A stretch of DNA of 64,000 nucleotides from the NCBI GenBank assembly GCA_037952775.1, contig JBANAY010000004.1, forward strand, positions 13,392,001-13,456,000, given 5' to 3'. Below the pieces are notes generated by a model that saw nothing but the letters and a program-made list of their open reading frames with translations, had not been told where the DNA came from and ran no database searches. Below, piece by piece: positions 1-11,275 of the stretch. The stretch's first letter is position 1; each line of letters starts with the position of its first letter. Position numbers and translations under genes: made by a program. This DNA comes from Clonostachys chloroleuca (Eukaryota > Ascomycota > Sordariomycetes > Hypocreales > Bionectriaceae).

Positions 1-1576
1 ACCAACCAGATGCCTTGCGACAGTTTCTTCTGACGAGGCTGGCGACAACCAAGAAAGCCGCAATCATGCAGCGCATCATGCTTGCCAGCTGGCTCGTGGA
101 GGTTTTTATGGCAAAGCTAAACTCTCTTGATGATACCATAGTCACACAGGCTGAGCTTTCGGAGGATCTGAACCCCATAGAATCTCGAAAGTTACTGGAT
201 TCTGTTCGGAAGGAGTATCATGACTTTGTTAACAAGTATAAAAATGACTTAGACCGGAAGACCGTGTACGATGTCATCAGCAGTCATGGGAGGGAGGGCG
301 AGCTCCTCTACTTTGCTACTGCTGTAGACGATTACAACTACGTTCTCTCTTACTGGGTACAAAGAGAAAGATGGACCGAGGTTCTCAACGTGCTCAAGAA
401 GCAGACCGATCCTGACGTATTCTACCGCTACAGCAGCGTGTTGATGACACACACACCTCAGGAGACAGTCGAGATCCTCATGCGTCATCCTGATCTGAAG
501 CCTCGCTCCCTAATCCCCGCCTTATTGGAATACAACCGTACCTTCCCAGGCACTGCAGCCTCTCAAAACCAGGCAGTGCGGTATCTGAACTATGTCATTT
601 ACCAACTCAACTCCAAAGATTCCGCCGTGCACAACACCCTAGTTTCCATCCATGCTTCTCACTCATCCTCTGACGAGTCCGGTTTGCTCTCATACCTCCA
701 GGCGCAAGGCGATGAGCCATACTATGACCCGGACTTTGCCCTGCGACTGTGCATCCAGCATCACCGGACATTGTCATGCGTTCACATCTATACTAGCATG
801 GGCCAGTATCTCCAGGCTGTTGATCTTGCGTTATCCCATAACGAGCTTGAGCTCGCAGCAGTTATTGCGGACCGGCCCTTGTCCAATCCACAGCTAAGGA
901 AACGACTCTGGCTTGCCGTGGCCAGGAAGATTATCCCGCAGTCCAATGGAATCAAGGCAGCAATCGATTTCCTCAAGAAGTGCGAACTCTTGAAAATCGA
1001 GGACTTGATCCCTTTCTTCCCAGATTTCGTTGTTATTGATGATTTCAAGGAGGAGATTTGCGGTGCTCTGGAGGACTACAGCCGCAATATTGATAATTTG
1101 AAGAAAGAGATGGATGAATCCTCACAGACAGCCTCAAATATCAAGGTCGATATCGCGGCCCTGGACCATCGCTATGCGATTGTTGAGCCTGGGGAGAAGT
1201 GCTACGTGTGCGAGCTCCCGTTGCTCAGTAGGCAGTTCTTTGTATTCCCTTGCCAGCATGCATTCCACTCAGATTGTCTGGGGCGGCGAGTTTTGGAGCA
1301 ATCAGGGATGGGCAAGTCCTCGCGAATTAAAGATTTGCAGGTTCAGATCCACAAGGGTCTCGTCAGCGGCCCCAGGAGGGAGGCTGTTGTAGCAGAGCTG
1401 GATTCTCTCGTGGCTTCTGCTTGGTAAGTTGCCCTGGCGAAAGTAGGTCCTGTCTTTTGTTCGTGTTAGAGCTAACAGTTTTTTGATGCAGTATTTTGTG
1501 CAGTGATTTTGCCATCAAGAGGATAGACGAATCGTTCATCACCAAAGATGATCGCCCCGAAGACTGGATTTTATAG
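1..1576 (+). CDS. vps18: VPS18/PEP3 C-terminal part (HOPS/CORVET core subunit), 5'-truncated by window edge
   Basis: The reading frame is open from the first bases, so the N-terminal half lies outside the window. About 480 residues are visible: an alpha-solenoid (clathrin-heavy-chain-repeat-like) region, a coiled-coil stretch near DNLKKEMDESSQTASNIK, then a C-terminal RING-type zinc finger with CYVC, FPCQHAFHSDC and, after the intron, CILC. An intron at 1424-1491 (GTAAGT, GCTAAC branch, GCAG) supplies the last Cys pair; without it the frame stops just after 1423 and lacks these cysteines. The spliced end is PEDWIL and stop at 1574-1576. In the family, Vps18 is a core subunit of the HOPS and CORVET tethering complexes that drive endosome-vacuole fusion, and its RING binds partner subunits. 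It converges on a V-ATPase subunit gene 236 bases downstream. The family assignment is firm; subunit partners are known from the family, not shown here. Confidence 0.92.
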
Positions 1577-1812
1577 CCTCCCAGACATGGCAAGAAAAGG
1601 CAAGCGAAGATTATACATTTATTTGTGCATTGAGGAAGAGGAAGCAATAGTTGGTGGGGAGGAAGAGCCGGGAAGATACCCATTCTGACATTTTATCGAT
1701 ATAATGGCATCAAATCGCATCGATCTGGGGGAGCATAATATCCCGATAGACTTTATCCAATTATTCATGTGGGAGCTTTCCTACTACTAACTGCCTACTT
1801 CCGCCTAGGACA

Positions 1813-2542
1813 CTACACAAGACATTCCGTGACGTTGAGTGTGGACCGAGTGAGCATGAGGATACTGACGATGACGCCATACAAACCCAGGACCTCGGCG
1901 AAGATGAGGATGAGGACCATTCCTACATAGAGCCGCGGCTGCTGGCTGCTCGCACGAACTAAGAAACAGATTGTCAGCTTTCCCAGGAGGAACAGATAAC
2001 CCGAGGCCACGACCAGGGTGTGCTTGAGCAGGGAAGCAAAGACTCACCTCCAGCATCACCAACAATGCCGATGGCGAACCCGGCTGCGAGCCCGCACAGC
2101 CCCACGGACAGCCCCGCGCCGAGCTGGAGGAAGCCGGTGTGGACGGCCATCTTCTCGTCGATGGAGTTTGACATGATGACGCTGGCGACGAGGCCGTAGA
2201 TGGAGAGGATCTGGGCCATGATGGCGCAGAGGGTGTTCTGCATGAGGCGCTCCGGGCGGAGGACGCCGCAGGAGAAGATGGCTCCGGCGGACTTGGCGGT
2301 GCCGTAGGAGGCGCCGATGGTGGTGAGGACGATGGCGCAGGCGCAGCCCATGGCGCCGAAGAAGGACTATGGATCACGGGTGTTGGTTTCGGTGGGCTTG
2401 GGAAATACGGGAAAGGGGGGGACTTACCGAGTAGATGGGGCTGTTGTTGATGAGACTTGGGGTTAGCCATGGAGGTTTACTTTGGGGTTGGGAAGTGGAC
2501 GTACCAGCGCTCTAGGCTGGCCATGAGAGCAGGGTCCATCAT
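1813..2542 (-). CDS. V-type ATPase proteolipid subunit c-like protein, divergent paralogue
   Basis: Four exons (2505-2542, 2428-2455, 2048-2366, 1813-1958) join to a 176-residue protein. Introns have GTACGT, GTAAGT and GTGAGT donors. The protein has the duplicated two-helix layout of the 16 kDa proteolipid: GTAKSAG and GAGLSVG glycine-rich helices, [19 protein letters not shown], and [12 protein letters not shown], which carries the essential proton-binding Glu (E150). Proteolipids form the membrane ring that carries protons across the vacuolar membrane. The second half is very close to canonical subunit c (Vma3). The first half is not: the stretch after GTAKS ([16 protein letters not shown]) and the loop [11 protein letters not shown] are unusual, and there is a longer N-terminus of about 20 residues. 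This suggests a c-type paralogue rather than the main Vma3 or Vma11 gene. The start is the first of two tandem ATGs (2542 or 2539). Confidence 0.85.
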
Positions 2543-4376
2543 TTTGGCGAGGGAAATGGTGGATGTGATGAGGTTAATTTGATTTAGTTCTGCTATATGT
2601 TAAGCGAACGAGAGGCAAGGTGAATTGGGGATTCTTTAGGTTCGCGGTTGGGAGGTCCGGCTTGTTCTGTACCTGCAGGACAGTGGAAGATCTGGGGTGC
2701 TTAAAGAACACGCGATGGCTTTTTATTTACTCTTTTACAACACTGCTCTGATGTACTGGTATATTTTGATTTACGAGATACGGTTTGCGTGTCGCTGACC
2801 AGGCAGACGTATTCTACTGGTTCAGGGACGTCTTGGAGGGTGCGGGCTGAGGGTAGCGGGAGAAGAATGTTGATGCCTGGAGATTGTGCATTATGCTAAG
2901 ATGGTAAGATGGTCAGCTCAGCACATCAACCATCAACCCAACGCTCGGTCAGTGATGATAAGGAGGAACATCGCAGTATTTGAATACCAGTGGGAGATGG
3001 AAAAATATCGAATATCATTGGATTCAAGTTGAAGCTGGGCTGGCCTTCATTTGACCCATGGCATTTACTGTACGAGCCTCTCAGGCAACGACGGCAGGCG
3101 AGGACTCTAGATGATCGCTTCTTCTTGATCAATCATTTGCCCTTGTGCCGCAGCTCGGAAGTGAAATAGATTGTCTTTTGGTACTTGGGCTATCGTCGTA
3201 TAGCGAGGCGGGCAGCATGTGTGATGTCGCATATTCTATAGATGACAACCCAAAGTGCACCCACAGCTGCGACAGAAATCTGATACGCGGTGCCGACTGG
3301 GATTAGCCTGAAAGGGAAGACCAGGGATGTCGACGGCATCGCGGGAGCAGGGGTCAGATCTCTTGGCCAGCAGGATATCTAATATCTACTATTTGGTTGG
3401 CGCCCGAGTCTTGGAGGTCGCTGGAGCTTAAAACGTTGTCCGGGATAAGCAATAAAGAACGTGCTACAATAACACTATCCCGTAATTAATGTGCATCACT
3501 AGGTTTGCTGTTTGGCTGGTGTTTGAAGCCGGTGGTTTCACCCACAAGTGGCAGCGATAATGGCCCCGGGCTATACGCCGGTCTATACGCTGCTGTAATT
3601 AAGAGGCGGTTCTGGGCCGTGGCTGCCCACTATTGTCTTGGGTGGATATTCATCGAATTTTGCAGTTTCAATGTCTCGACGTCAATCCAATCCCTACTCG
3701 ACTAGCTCAGCCATTTGGCGGCTAATTTGATATGCGGCAACCCTCTGCTCGTCATTGCAGCAGGGCTGTCGTAAGCACGGCGGGAAACAAGCGAGCGGTC
3801 AACGCCTCTGGAATGAAGACGTCGCCGACGACATCTGCCGGTCAACCAGAGCGCCGGTCCCCGTGATGGTCCCGCGTCGTCATCACCACTCGTGGGAGGG
3901 TGGCAATCTTGCTATTCCTGGGGGGAAAAATCTAGTGTTCAAGCTTTTGGGAAGCCGCGGGAAGGGTGGTGGGACTCGTTAGGGCCGCTGGGTGCGTGGT
4001 GGCGGTGGGCGACTGGTCGGCGCGTATGTGCCGAAGCGTGAGGATGGTGACGACGCTCGCCAGTTAAGCCCCCGGCCGCCCCGGCTGTTCGGAACACAAG
4101 CGTGCGGACAGCCCTGAGGTTTGACGTCGGCTGCCTCGCTCTGCGGCTGAAGAGACGAACCAAAGTATGTCTCCTGTGCCCTGTGCCCTGTGCCGTGGTC
4201 GCTGTGCAGACGTGGCGCGCGCGTCGTAATGCCTTCATCGGCCTGTGATCATATAATCCCCATTGCTTCCCCCGGTCGCTTCCATGTCGCTGCGATCTGC
4301 ATTGCGCATGCACCATCTCCTTGGCATATATTCTTGAGTGGTTTCTTGGTTCCAGTGTCCATCTTCTGGGGAAGCA
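2543..4376. other. Intergenic region, no gene seen
   Basis: This stretch lies between the divergently transcribed proteolipid and aspartic protease genes and should contain both promoters. Open frames here are short and show no recognisable domain; an opposite-strand frame over 3939-4592 runs through the promoter and first exon of the protease and looks like a shadow. No tRNA, repeat or transposon signature was recognised. Confidence 0.6.
4252..4256 (+). promoter_or_regulatory. TATA-like element upstream of the aspartic protease
   Basis: TATAA in the context ATCATATAATCC sits about 120 bases before the protease start codon, a usual distance in fungi. No transcription start is known, so this rests only on motif and position. 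Confidence 0.35.
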
Positions 4377-5876
4377 ATGAAGGCGTCTAGCATCGTTTCG
4401 TTCGGCGCGCTGGCAGCGACCGCCGGTGCGTTGGAGCTCGTCGCAAGAGATGATGGCTCGCCTCGAGTTGTTGGCTTTCCCATGGAGCGTAAGTCCATCC
4501 AAGACCGGGTGGAGCACGACAATCAGAGATTGAGCAGACGAAGCAAGACGTTGGATCTCCAGCTTGATAACCAGGTATGCATGCATCTCCAAAAATTCCC
4601 TTCTTGGCCTGAGTTTGGCTGACTGTGATAGCTATCCCTCTACACCATCAACATCACCGTAGGAACCCCAGAACAAAGTGTCATGGTCGATATCGACACC
4701 GGCAGCAGCGATCTGTGGTTCAACACGCCCAAGTCTCGCCTGTGCCAGAACCGCGCCGACCCGTGCTCCGAGATGGGCACCTACACGGCCAACAGCTCCT
4801 CGTCCTACAACTATGTCAGTGGCATATTCAACATTACCTATTCTGGAGGCAACGGTGCCTCGGGCGACTACGCGACCGACAATGTCAAGATCGGCGGCCA
4901 GACCATCAACAACCTGCAGTTTGGCATCGGCTACCACAGCTCCTCGCAGGAGAATATTCTCGGGATTGGGTACAAGAGCAACGAAGCCGCGGTCGCACAT
5001 GGGCACACACAGCCCTACGACAACCTCCCCGCCAAGATGGTCTCCGACGGATTGATCAACTCGAATGCCTACAGTATATGGTTGGACGACCTCAACGCCA
5101 CGACGGGGAGGTTGCTGTTCGGAGGGGTGGACCAAGCGCATTACCTGGGTTCGCTAGTGACTCTGCCCATTCTCCAGGAGGACAATATGTACGCCGAGTT
5201 TTTCGTTCAGATGACGGGTATCGACTGGAACGGCTCGTCTGTGACAGATGTCAACACCACCCTATCTGTTCTTCTCGACTCCGGAACCTCGCTCATGTAC
5301 CTGCCTGACGACATTGTGGAAGTCTTGTACAACTCCGTCGACGCATCTTACGACACTTCGCAGGGTGTTGCTCTGGTTGACTGCAACATGGCCTCCACCA
5401 ACAAGAACCTCACCTTGCACTTTGGCAGCAGCCTGAAAATTGACGTCCCCGTCTCGGAGCTGGTCCTCGATACCATGTCCAGCGACCAGGACAGCACGAG
5501 TGGTTCTTCGCACTCCCAGGTATCCGCCTGCCTGTTCGGAGTGGCACCGGCTGGGGATTCAGCGGCCGTCCTGGGAGACACGTTCATGCGAAGTGCCTAC
5601 GTGGTATTTGATCTGGATAACAACGAGATCTCCATGGCACAGAGCAACTTCAATGCTGGTAATAAGGAGATCATCATGGAGATCGGCAAGGGCAAAGGGT
5701 CGGTGCAGTCGGCGGCCACGGCGTCCCCCACCTCCACCCAGACAGCCTCGACAGGCACTTCTAACAATGATAATGGAAACGGCGCTCCTGGATTATCACA
5801 CCCGTCGTGGACCGGCCTGGGCCTGTCACTCGGCTTAGTGGCAATGGGCTTCCTATCCGGAACACAGCTTCTATGA
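4377..5876 (+). CDS. Secreted, GPI-tailed aspartic protease (pepsin A1/yapsin-like)
   Basis: Two exons (4377-4574 and 4632-5876; intron GTATGC to GATAG) give 480 residues. The N-terminus is a signal peptide (MKASSIVSFGALAATAGA), followed by a short propeptide with a dibasic LSRRSK site where a kexin could cut. Both catalytic motifs are present: DTGSSDLW with D88 and LLDSGTSLMYLP with D282. The C-terminus is a Ser/Thr-rich linker, then a short spacer and a hydrophobic tail (LGLSLGLVAMGFLSGTQLL) with no charged residue after it, as expected for a GPI anchor. This architecture fits yapsin/OpsB-type proteases held at the plasma membrane or wall, where they shed or process surface proteins. The start codon is chosen because it begins the signal peptide. 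Substrate specificity cannot be read from sequence. Confidence 0.93.
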
Positions 5877-6100
5877 CCAAATTTTGAATGGGCACGATAT
5901 CATGACGGCGTATATTGCACATGACAGGCGTTTTGTTTTTATGTGGTTTTACGATCATCAAGGGGAGTCTCTTTCGGGCGTTATATAAGTGGATTCTCAC
6001 ATCGACATTCATTATCCGGCATTGCTTTTATTGTAGATTTCTCGCTGAATAAGGTAGATCTAGAAAACAAATAAGTGAACATATAAGATTTGCTGGTTGC

Positions 6101-7086
6101 TCACTCAATCCTTCCAAAGCTCCAAATATTCAACCCAACCTTGACCCCCTTCTTCACAGGCAGACCGGCGTGCCAGGTCGTATCATACCCGAGCCCCTCC
6201 GGGCTGAAATTCTCCCAGTAGACGGCGTTCCCCGGCACCACCTTGAACACCGTCCCCTTGGGCTCATCCGACCCCTCCTGCTCGCCCTCCTTCTCCTTGG
6301 CACTATCACCATCACACTCGATGAACTTGCACCACCGGGCACCGTCCTCCGGGCTGGTGGTGTTGATCCGCCCGGCCAGGTACGGAAACTCGGTGCCCCC
6401 GCCCTCGACGTCGTCGGAGCCGTCGACCCAGGCCATGAAGGTGCTCACGCGGCCCCAGCCGTCCTGGTTCCGGCTGAAGTCGAAGTGGTGGCTGTAGTGG
6501 CCGTGCGGGGCGTGATACCGCTGGGTGCGGACGCGCTCGATCCACACGTCGCGCCGCCAGCCCTGGAAGGCGCGGGCGCGGCGCTCGATGCACCGCACGG
6601 CGTCGTCGCGGGGGAGGAGGGCGACCTCGGAGTCGCGCAGGGCGAGGTCGCGCTGCGTCGTCTGCGAGTCGTGGGTGATTGTGGAGGGCGCGAAGAGGGG
6701 TTCGCTGGGGGGCTTAGCCCTGCCTTCCTTATGAAGTTGAATAGAGAGAGAAAGAGAGAGAGGATATTGGATGTAGCTCTGCTCTGCTCTGTGTGTGCTG
6801 GTCTACTGGGGACTCACCTGATGTCGAGGAGATGCTTTCTCTCGTCCTCGTTTAGGAAGTTCTCTAGATATACGACCAGTGGCGAGACGCGCAGGATCTG
6901 GGCCCTGTATGTGTCAGGCGGGCATTGGGGGATGGGGTCATTAGGATGGTCAATGGCGAGCATAGACTCGTTGAGGTGAGGCCTGGGCGAGGGGCCGGCG
7001 GCATGCTGGCTGCCGAAGAGGAGCTGGCTGATGGGGTTCACGAGGAAGATGAAGGCGGCGATGAGGCCGACTATGTAGGACAGCAT
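6101..7086 (-). CDS. Membrane-anchored prolyl 4-hydroxylase-like 2-oxoglutarate/Fe(II) oxygenase
   Basis: Exons 6818-7086 and 6101-6719 join to 295 residues; the 98-base intron has a GTGAGT donor, a long CT-rich tract and a CAG acceptor. The N-terminus MLSYIVGLIAAFIFLVNPIS is a signal anchor. The catalytic domain (P4Hc) shows the iron ligands H168-x-D170 in HHFDFS and a distal H273 in WHAGLPVKKGVKVG, with K283 placed to bind 2-oxoglutarate. SRNQDGWGRVSTFMAWV and GGGTEFP match the family core. Such enzymes hydroxylate peptidyl proline in the secretory pathway; the fungal substrate is unknown. A Glu/Lys-rich insertion (AKEKEGEQEGSDEPKG) sits between the core and the last iron ligand. The start is the ATG that opens the membrane anchor. 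Confidence 0.9.
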
Positions 7087-8710
7087 TGCACGGGCACGTA
7101 CACTGGCAGTGCGCAGCGCAATGGGTGATTGATCTTGGCGGGATAGACGGATGGATGGGTTTTGAGGAAGTCTCGGGCTTGAATGTGGTTCTCTCAAAGC
7201 CACACCCCTGTGGCTTGCGCGGCTTGGCTTGGCCTTGTACACTCAACGGCACTTCTTGAGGGCTTCTGGAAGCCCTAGTGACGCGGCCGGGAGATATTTC
7301 AATTACCGCCCGCTCCCCGGTGGTTACTGTGTATTTATCTACATGGTACGGCTTTCTAATGCCGAGCGTTGAAAGATGAATTGTGTTGCATGCCGCACAA
7401 GCCGGAGCGGATAAGTCAAAGAACCCCCAGGGATAACAAGCACAAGGGCTGACGTATGGCTTGTGGCACCGCAACCACAGAGCGAACACAGATTAGATAT
7501 TTTCTCATATTATTGCCAGGGAGCGAATAAGGGGAAGTATTTAATCGTCAATTTTTGTTCCTTTTTTTACTCTTGAAAAGGGGGAGGAAAACAAAGGTAT
7601 GGCTCAACGTTGGGCAGTGCGCCACGACACATTCGGCGCCACGAAGCCAAGTAGGTGGTGGGACGGCATTTACACAAAGTTATGAGGATCTCTTGTCCGA
7701 GGAACGGACTATCAATCGAAAATACAACCTATTCATACCTAGGCGTGGGGGCCATTGATTTAATACCTACCGGTCCAACAGAGAGGAGACGCCCGAAAAC
7801 TGCTGCCAGATTATCAAGACCCACGGCGGGATGGAGTCTGCGGGCTTGAAGGAAGGCCGTGGGTCTGATCTGGACCTATTCGTCAACCCGGGGCCCTAAT
7901 CACCTTTAGTAGGCGGCATCGCGGTCTGACTCTGGTTGGACATACTGCAGGCCAAGCCGAAATCGATCTTCGGTATGAACAGCTATGAAAACAATCACAA
8001 GTTCTCGCCTCGTATTGCCCGATGAGGAATACCCTGCCGGGCTGAGGATAAGGCTCGTTGGCCATCAGCCCACTTGCGGTACTTTAGGGCGACGCAGAGT
8101 GTAGTCAGCCACACGCAGGCTCATTCATACCAGCCAACGTACATGTTGCATCCGCAGGCTCCTTTCATTTCTACAATCCAATGGAGGCGGCAGAACGTGC
8201 GTATGAAGCCACATTGGAGATGCCTCCATCTACCGGGCTCAGTCAGCATGCAACGGTCCGTTGGTCGATGCCACATGCAGTCTAACGCACCAGACTAAGA
8301 ATATGTTTCAGCATCCAAAAATAACATAAGCTCCTGCGAGCTGGCCCGGGATTGATTGGCCCGCCCAGAGCCAGGAACCTGCGTTTGGCTAGGCGCATTC
8401 CGTCTGTGGGATGACAGCCGGAGGCCTAATGGCAGAATGATGTGCCCTGTCAAAATGAAGCCAACCGTGCAGCCAATTCTAAAAATGACCATGGGCTCAC
8501 GCTTACCCGTGGGTAGTTCGTCCATGGCAGATAAAAAGGCCATAAGGAATGGCCCGAAACGTCCCTAGTGGTTTAGACTCTCTTCTTCGTCAGAACCCAG
8601 CATCAAGCACGGCACCGAGACAAACTTCCACGATCGCGATCGCGTTCATCTATGTTTTAATCTTCTGTTCAAGCGATTTAATGTTTTTTTTCCCTACTCT
8701 CTGATTCAAA
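7087..8710. other. Intergenic region, no gene seen
   Basis: Only short open frames without recognisable domains occur here. The region must hold the hydroxylase promoter on the left and the promoter and leader of the small secreted protein on the right. Confidence 0.6.
8531..8538 (+). promoter_or_regulatory. Possible TATA-like element for the small secreted protein gene
   Basis: ATAAAAAG lies about 175 bases before the start codon, followed by a pyrimidine-rich CTCTCTTCTTCG stretch typical of fungal start sites. The downstream leader carries the GC-rich palindrome CGATCGCGATCG at 8631-8642. The assignment rests on motif and position only. Confidence 0.3.
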
Positions 8711-9175
8711 ATGAAGTTCTTCATTGTTCTTCTTTTTGGCTTCATCTGCGGCACCTGGGCCATTGATTCGCACACAAACCCCAACCAACCCATCATCTGG
8801 GGTGTAAGCCACTCCTATGCCCACCATATGCCGGGCCACCAACATGAGCTATTGGTCATTGCTAATTCACGTCTGGACCAGAAATGCGTGGTAGCGACAA
8901 ACTTCTGCAAGTTCAAGATCTACACCAAGAATGGAATCAACAAGAAGAAGAACATGCAGCGATGGGACTACTCCCGGACTTCACGGGCTTGCGGCGACAG
9001 CAAGGTAAGTGATTCGATCAGGGATGAGAAACATGCCAGTATCCAGACTTGACAAAATGTATCCCTGGAATGGGTCTTGCAACGTGCAAATACTGACTAA
9101 ATCATGGTATAGTGCTCAGCGGATAACGCCGACTGCAGCTATAGTATCACGTACAGGAACACTGAATGCTATTAG
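8711..9175 (+). CDS. Small secreted six-cysteine protein, unknown function
   Basis: Exon 8711-9004 encodes a signal peptide (MKFFIVLLFGFICGTWA) and about 80 further residues. A GTAAGT donor follows directly, and with the CTGACTAAAT branch and GTATAG acceptor at 9112 a second exon (9113-9175) adds CSADNADCSYSITYRNTECY and a stop. The product is 118 residues. The mature part has exactly six cysteines (KCVV, NFCK, RACG, KCSA, DCSY, ECY), consistent with three disulfides, and a basic stretch GINKKKN. I recognise no family. Size, signal peptide and even cysteine number resemble fungal effectors or antimicrobial proteins, which is inference. Without splicing the frame would run on to a stop at about 9052 and lose three cysteines; another acceptor would give a different cysteine-bearing tail, so transcript evidence decides the C-terminus. 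Confidence 0.7.
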
Positions 9176-9854
9176 CGAATCTGATTCGTGTTGCTGCCCA
9201 CCTTCGGCGGGCTCTGTAATGATAAAATGCTCGACCAAGAGCTGGAATGCATGGAACGGGCTTGGAGGCGTATTTGTATCCTCTGTTTGAGGAATGGCGG
9301 GCGTATTTGATTTTTGAATTAACGGTTAATGAGAAATGCGATGGAGCGGAAATTATCATAAAAGCATCTGATAAGCCTGGAAAGGGTAGCGTCAATATAG
9401 GTTCAGGCTAGCCATGCCATGTAGGACACCACATGGGACCCCTTGATTGACTAGCGAATAACTTACTGCTGTTTTTCCATCCCTCTAGGTCTCTGTTAAC
9501 GGATATCTAGTCCTCTCTACATCGCTGGGTTTGATTTAACTCCTAGGCAGATCCGCTATCAGAACAGGGAGAACTAAGGAGAAGATCTACAGAGGGTGAG
9601 GTAGGATTGCAATTGTTCTCCCGTCAGCTAGCCTACCAACGAACAAGGATTCTTCAAGACGCGTGAGATTGGGACAGCTACTTGGACGTATCATTTATCA
9701 ATTGCATTGCACGTCCAAAATCGGTTCATATCACAACAATGCAGTAAGAATGATCTGCTCGTCAAAACCCTGCTAGCAAGTGCGTTTATTAGATATCCTT
9801 AAATAAGACCGTGGTCGCTCCTTAAATCATGTCCTTCTCTCACACTTCAGCGTC
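9176..9854. other. Intergenic region between convergent genes, no gene seen
   Basis: This is the 3' flank of the small secreted protein gene and of the CoA kinase gene on the other strand. No coding or RNA signal was recognised. Confidence 0.6.
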
Positions 9855-10679
9855 TTATAGCTTCTGCTTTGTCTGTTTCTTGAGCTCCTCCCATTCTTTG
9901 TTAATCCGCGCATTATCCCACAATCTCCATGCGGCCACAGCAACAGCGAGAGGGGGGCATGCCAGCAACAGATACGACCACCACCCAGGACTCTGCGTCT
10001 TCAGCTGAGTCAGAGCCGCATCGACCTGCACCTGAAGCTCCTCCTTTGAACCATCGTTCCAAAGAACAAGTCCCCTTCCACTGCCGCGTGCCTCTGCTCG
10101 CTTCGCCTTGACGCGTACGTCCGTCTGGCTCCGAACCCTATTTTCCGCATCCTCGGCCGTAAGGTGTGCATCGCGAGCCCTAAGCCTCTTCATCTGAATT
10201 TCCGGGTCGCTCACTGCAACAACCACGGCGGTTCCGCAATACCTGTCCAGCCCGCTCTCAAACAGAAGGGGGATATCGAGCACGACAGCCCAGTGGCCCC
10301 TCAGGTAGTTGCCAACCACGCCCTTGAACATCTCCCACCGCACCTCAGGATGCACAATGCCATTCAAAACGTTGCGGTCCTTCTTTCGCTCCTCGCTGTC
10401 ACCGAACACGCGCCTGCCAAGGGCCGGTCTATTCAACGGCCGCCCCTTGCCATCTGGGCCAGCCTCCGGCATGGTGTCTGACGGTGCCACTAGCAGGTCC
10501 GGGGTGGTGGGGCCGAAGTACTTCACAATGGCATTATACCCACGGGTGCCGGGCTCCACGACCTTACGAGCCAGAATGTCGGCATCGATGATGGGGAGAT
10601 TGTATGGTGGCGAGGAGAGTAGGGAGGAAACAGTGGACTTGCCCGTGGCGATGGATCCCGTCAGCCCGATGAGAAGCAT
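9855..10679 (-). CDS. CAB5: Dephospho-CoA kinase (last step of CoA synthesis), membrane-tailed
   Basis: This is a single exon of 274 residues. The start is the ATG at 10679; seven codons further upstream belong to the same open frame but begin at TTG. The protein opens with MLLIGLTGSIATGKST, a Walker A P-loop (G8 to T16), followed by IIDADILARKVVEPG, which is the CoaE signature for dephospho-CoA, then VLDIPLLFESGLD and a lid-type region (KRLRARDAHLTAEDAENR). The enzyme phosphorylates the 3' hydroxyl of dephospho-CoA with ATP. A C-terminal hydrophobic segment (WWSYLLLACPPLAVAVAAW) ends in a short basic tail. In yeast Cab5 is membrane-associated, and this tail fits that. The gene is divergent from the Zn2Cys6 regulator with about 600 bases between start codons. 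Family assignment is firm. Confidence 0.95.
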   Translation of the reverse strand: MLLIGLTGSIATGKSTVSSLLSSPPYNLPIIDADILARKVVEPGTRGYNAIVKYFGPTTPDLLVAPSDTMPEAGPDGKGRPLNRPALGRRVFGDSEERKKDRNVLNGIVHPEVRWEMFKGVVGNYLRGHWAVVLDIPLLFESGLDRYCGTAVVVAVSDPEIQMKRLRARDAHLTAEDAENRVRSQTDVRVKAKRAEARGSGRGLVLWNDGSKEELQVQVDAALTQLKTQSPGWWSYLLLACPPLAVAVAAWRLWDNARINKEWEELKKQTKQKL

Positions 10680-11275
10680 CGTGATTATGGAGAGTGACAA
10701 TAAGCTCTCTCTAGCTTGGTATTTATTGGATCACAAAAAGGGCTCACAAAAAGAAAATGGATAGATTTATCAATAGAACTGCGATTGCTTGAAGTTTAAT
10801 CTTGAGGAGTTCACGTCATGCCATATGATTTGCAGCTTCTGCTACCGAGCCACCGAGGTATGTCTCGCTTAAGTCAGCGGATCCACTTGGGGAAACCTGG
10901 GCAAGAGCAACGTGGGGTCCATCCCGGACCAGGGTCGGACACCGGCCCAACGTCGTTCCGTCCCCCTGTATGCGGGTGTCCCACCCGTCGCAATGATGCA
11001 GTAATTTACGGCATCGCACGTGAATTCGGCAAGCTCCAGCGCATTGTCAGCATCGGTCTACGTATACGGTACGGTGCGCTGTGCAATCGTGGCCTGGCGA
11101 TGTATGTCAGATGAGACCCGCGTATAAGGGACATTTTTTTCTCATCATCAACAACTCACACGCCGCTCTGTCTCGGACTTGGATCGTTGGAGCTCCGGGC
11201 CACCGGTTGCTCTCTTTCACGGTGCCAAGCGGATGATCCAACGCCACACGCACTTCACTGACGCTCGCCGACACC
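10680..11275. other. Divergent promoter region between CoA kinase and a Zn2Cys6 regulator
   Basis: About 600 bases separate the two start codons. No clear TATA box or operator was identified, and open frames here are short and unrecognised. Confidence 0.5.

Noticed and set aside
1805..2470. 221-codon minus-strand frame rich in Pro and Ser over the V-ATPase gene.
   Set aside because: It is an out-of-frame reading across the proteolipid exons and introns; the spliced frame matches the family perfectly.
3939..4592. 217-codon minus-strand frame at the start of the aspartic protease.
   Set aside because: It overlaps the protease promoter and first exon, shows no domain and reads as a shadow of GC-rich sequence.
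9009..9290. Alternative cysteine-containing tail for the small secreted protein.
   Set aside because: Reaching that frame needs another acceptor; the GTATAG acceptor at 9112 has a good branch site and gives an even cysteine count.
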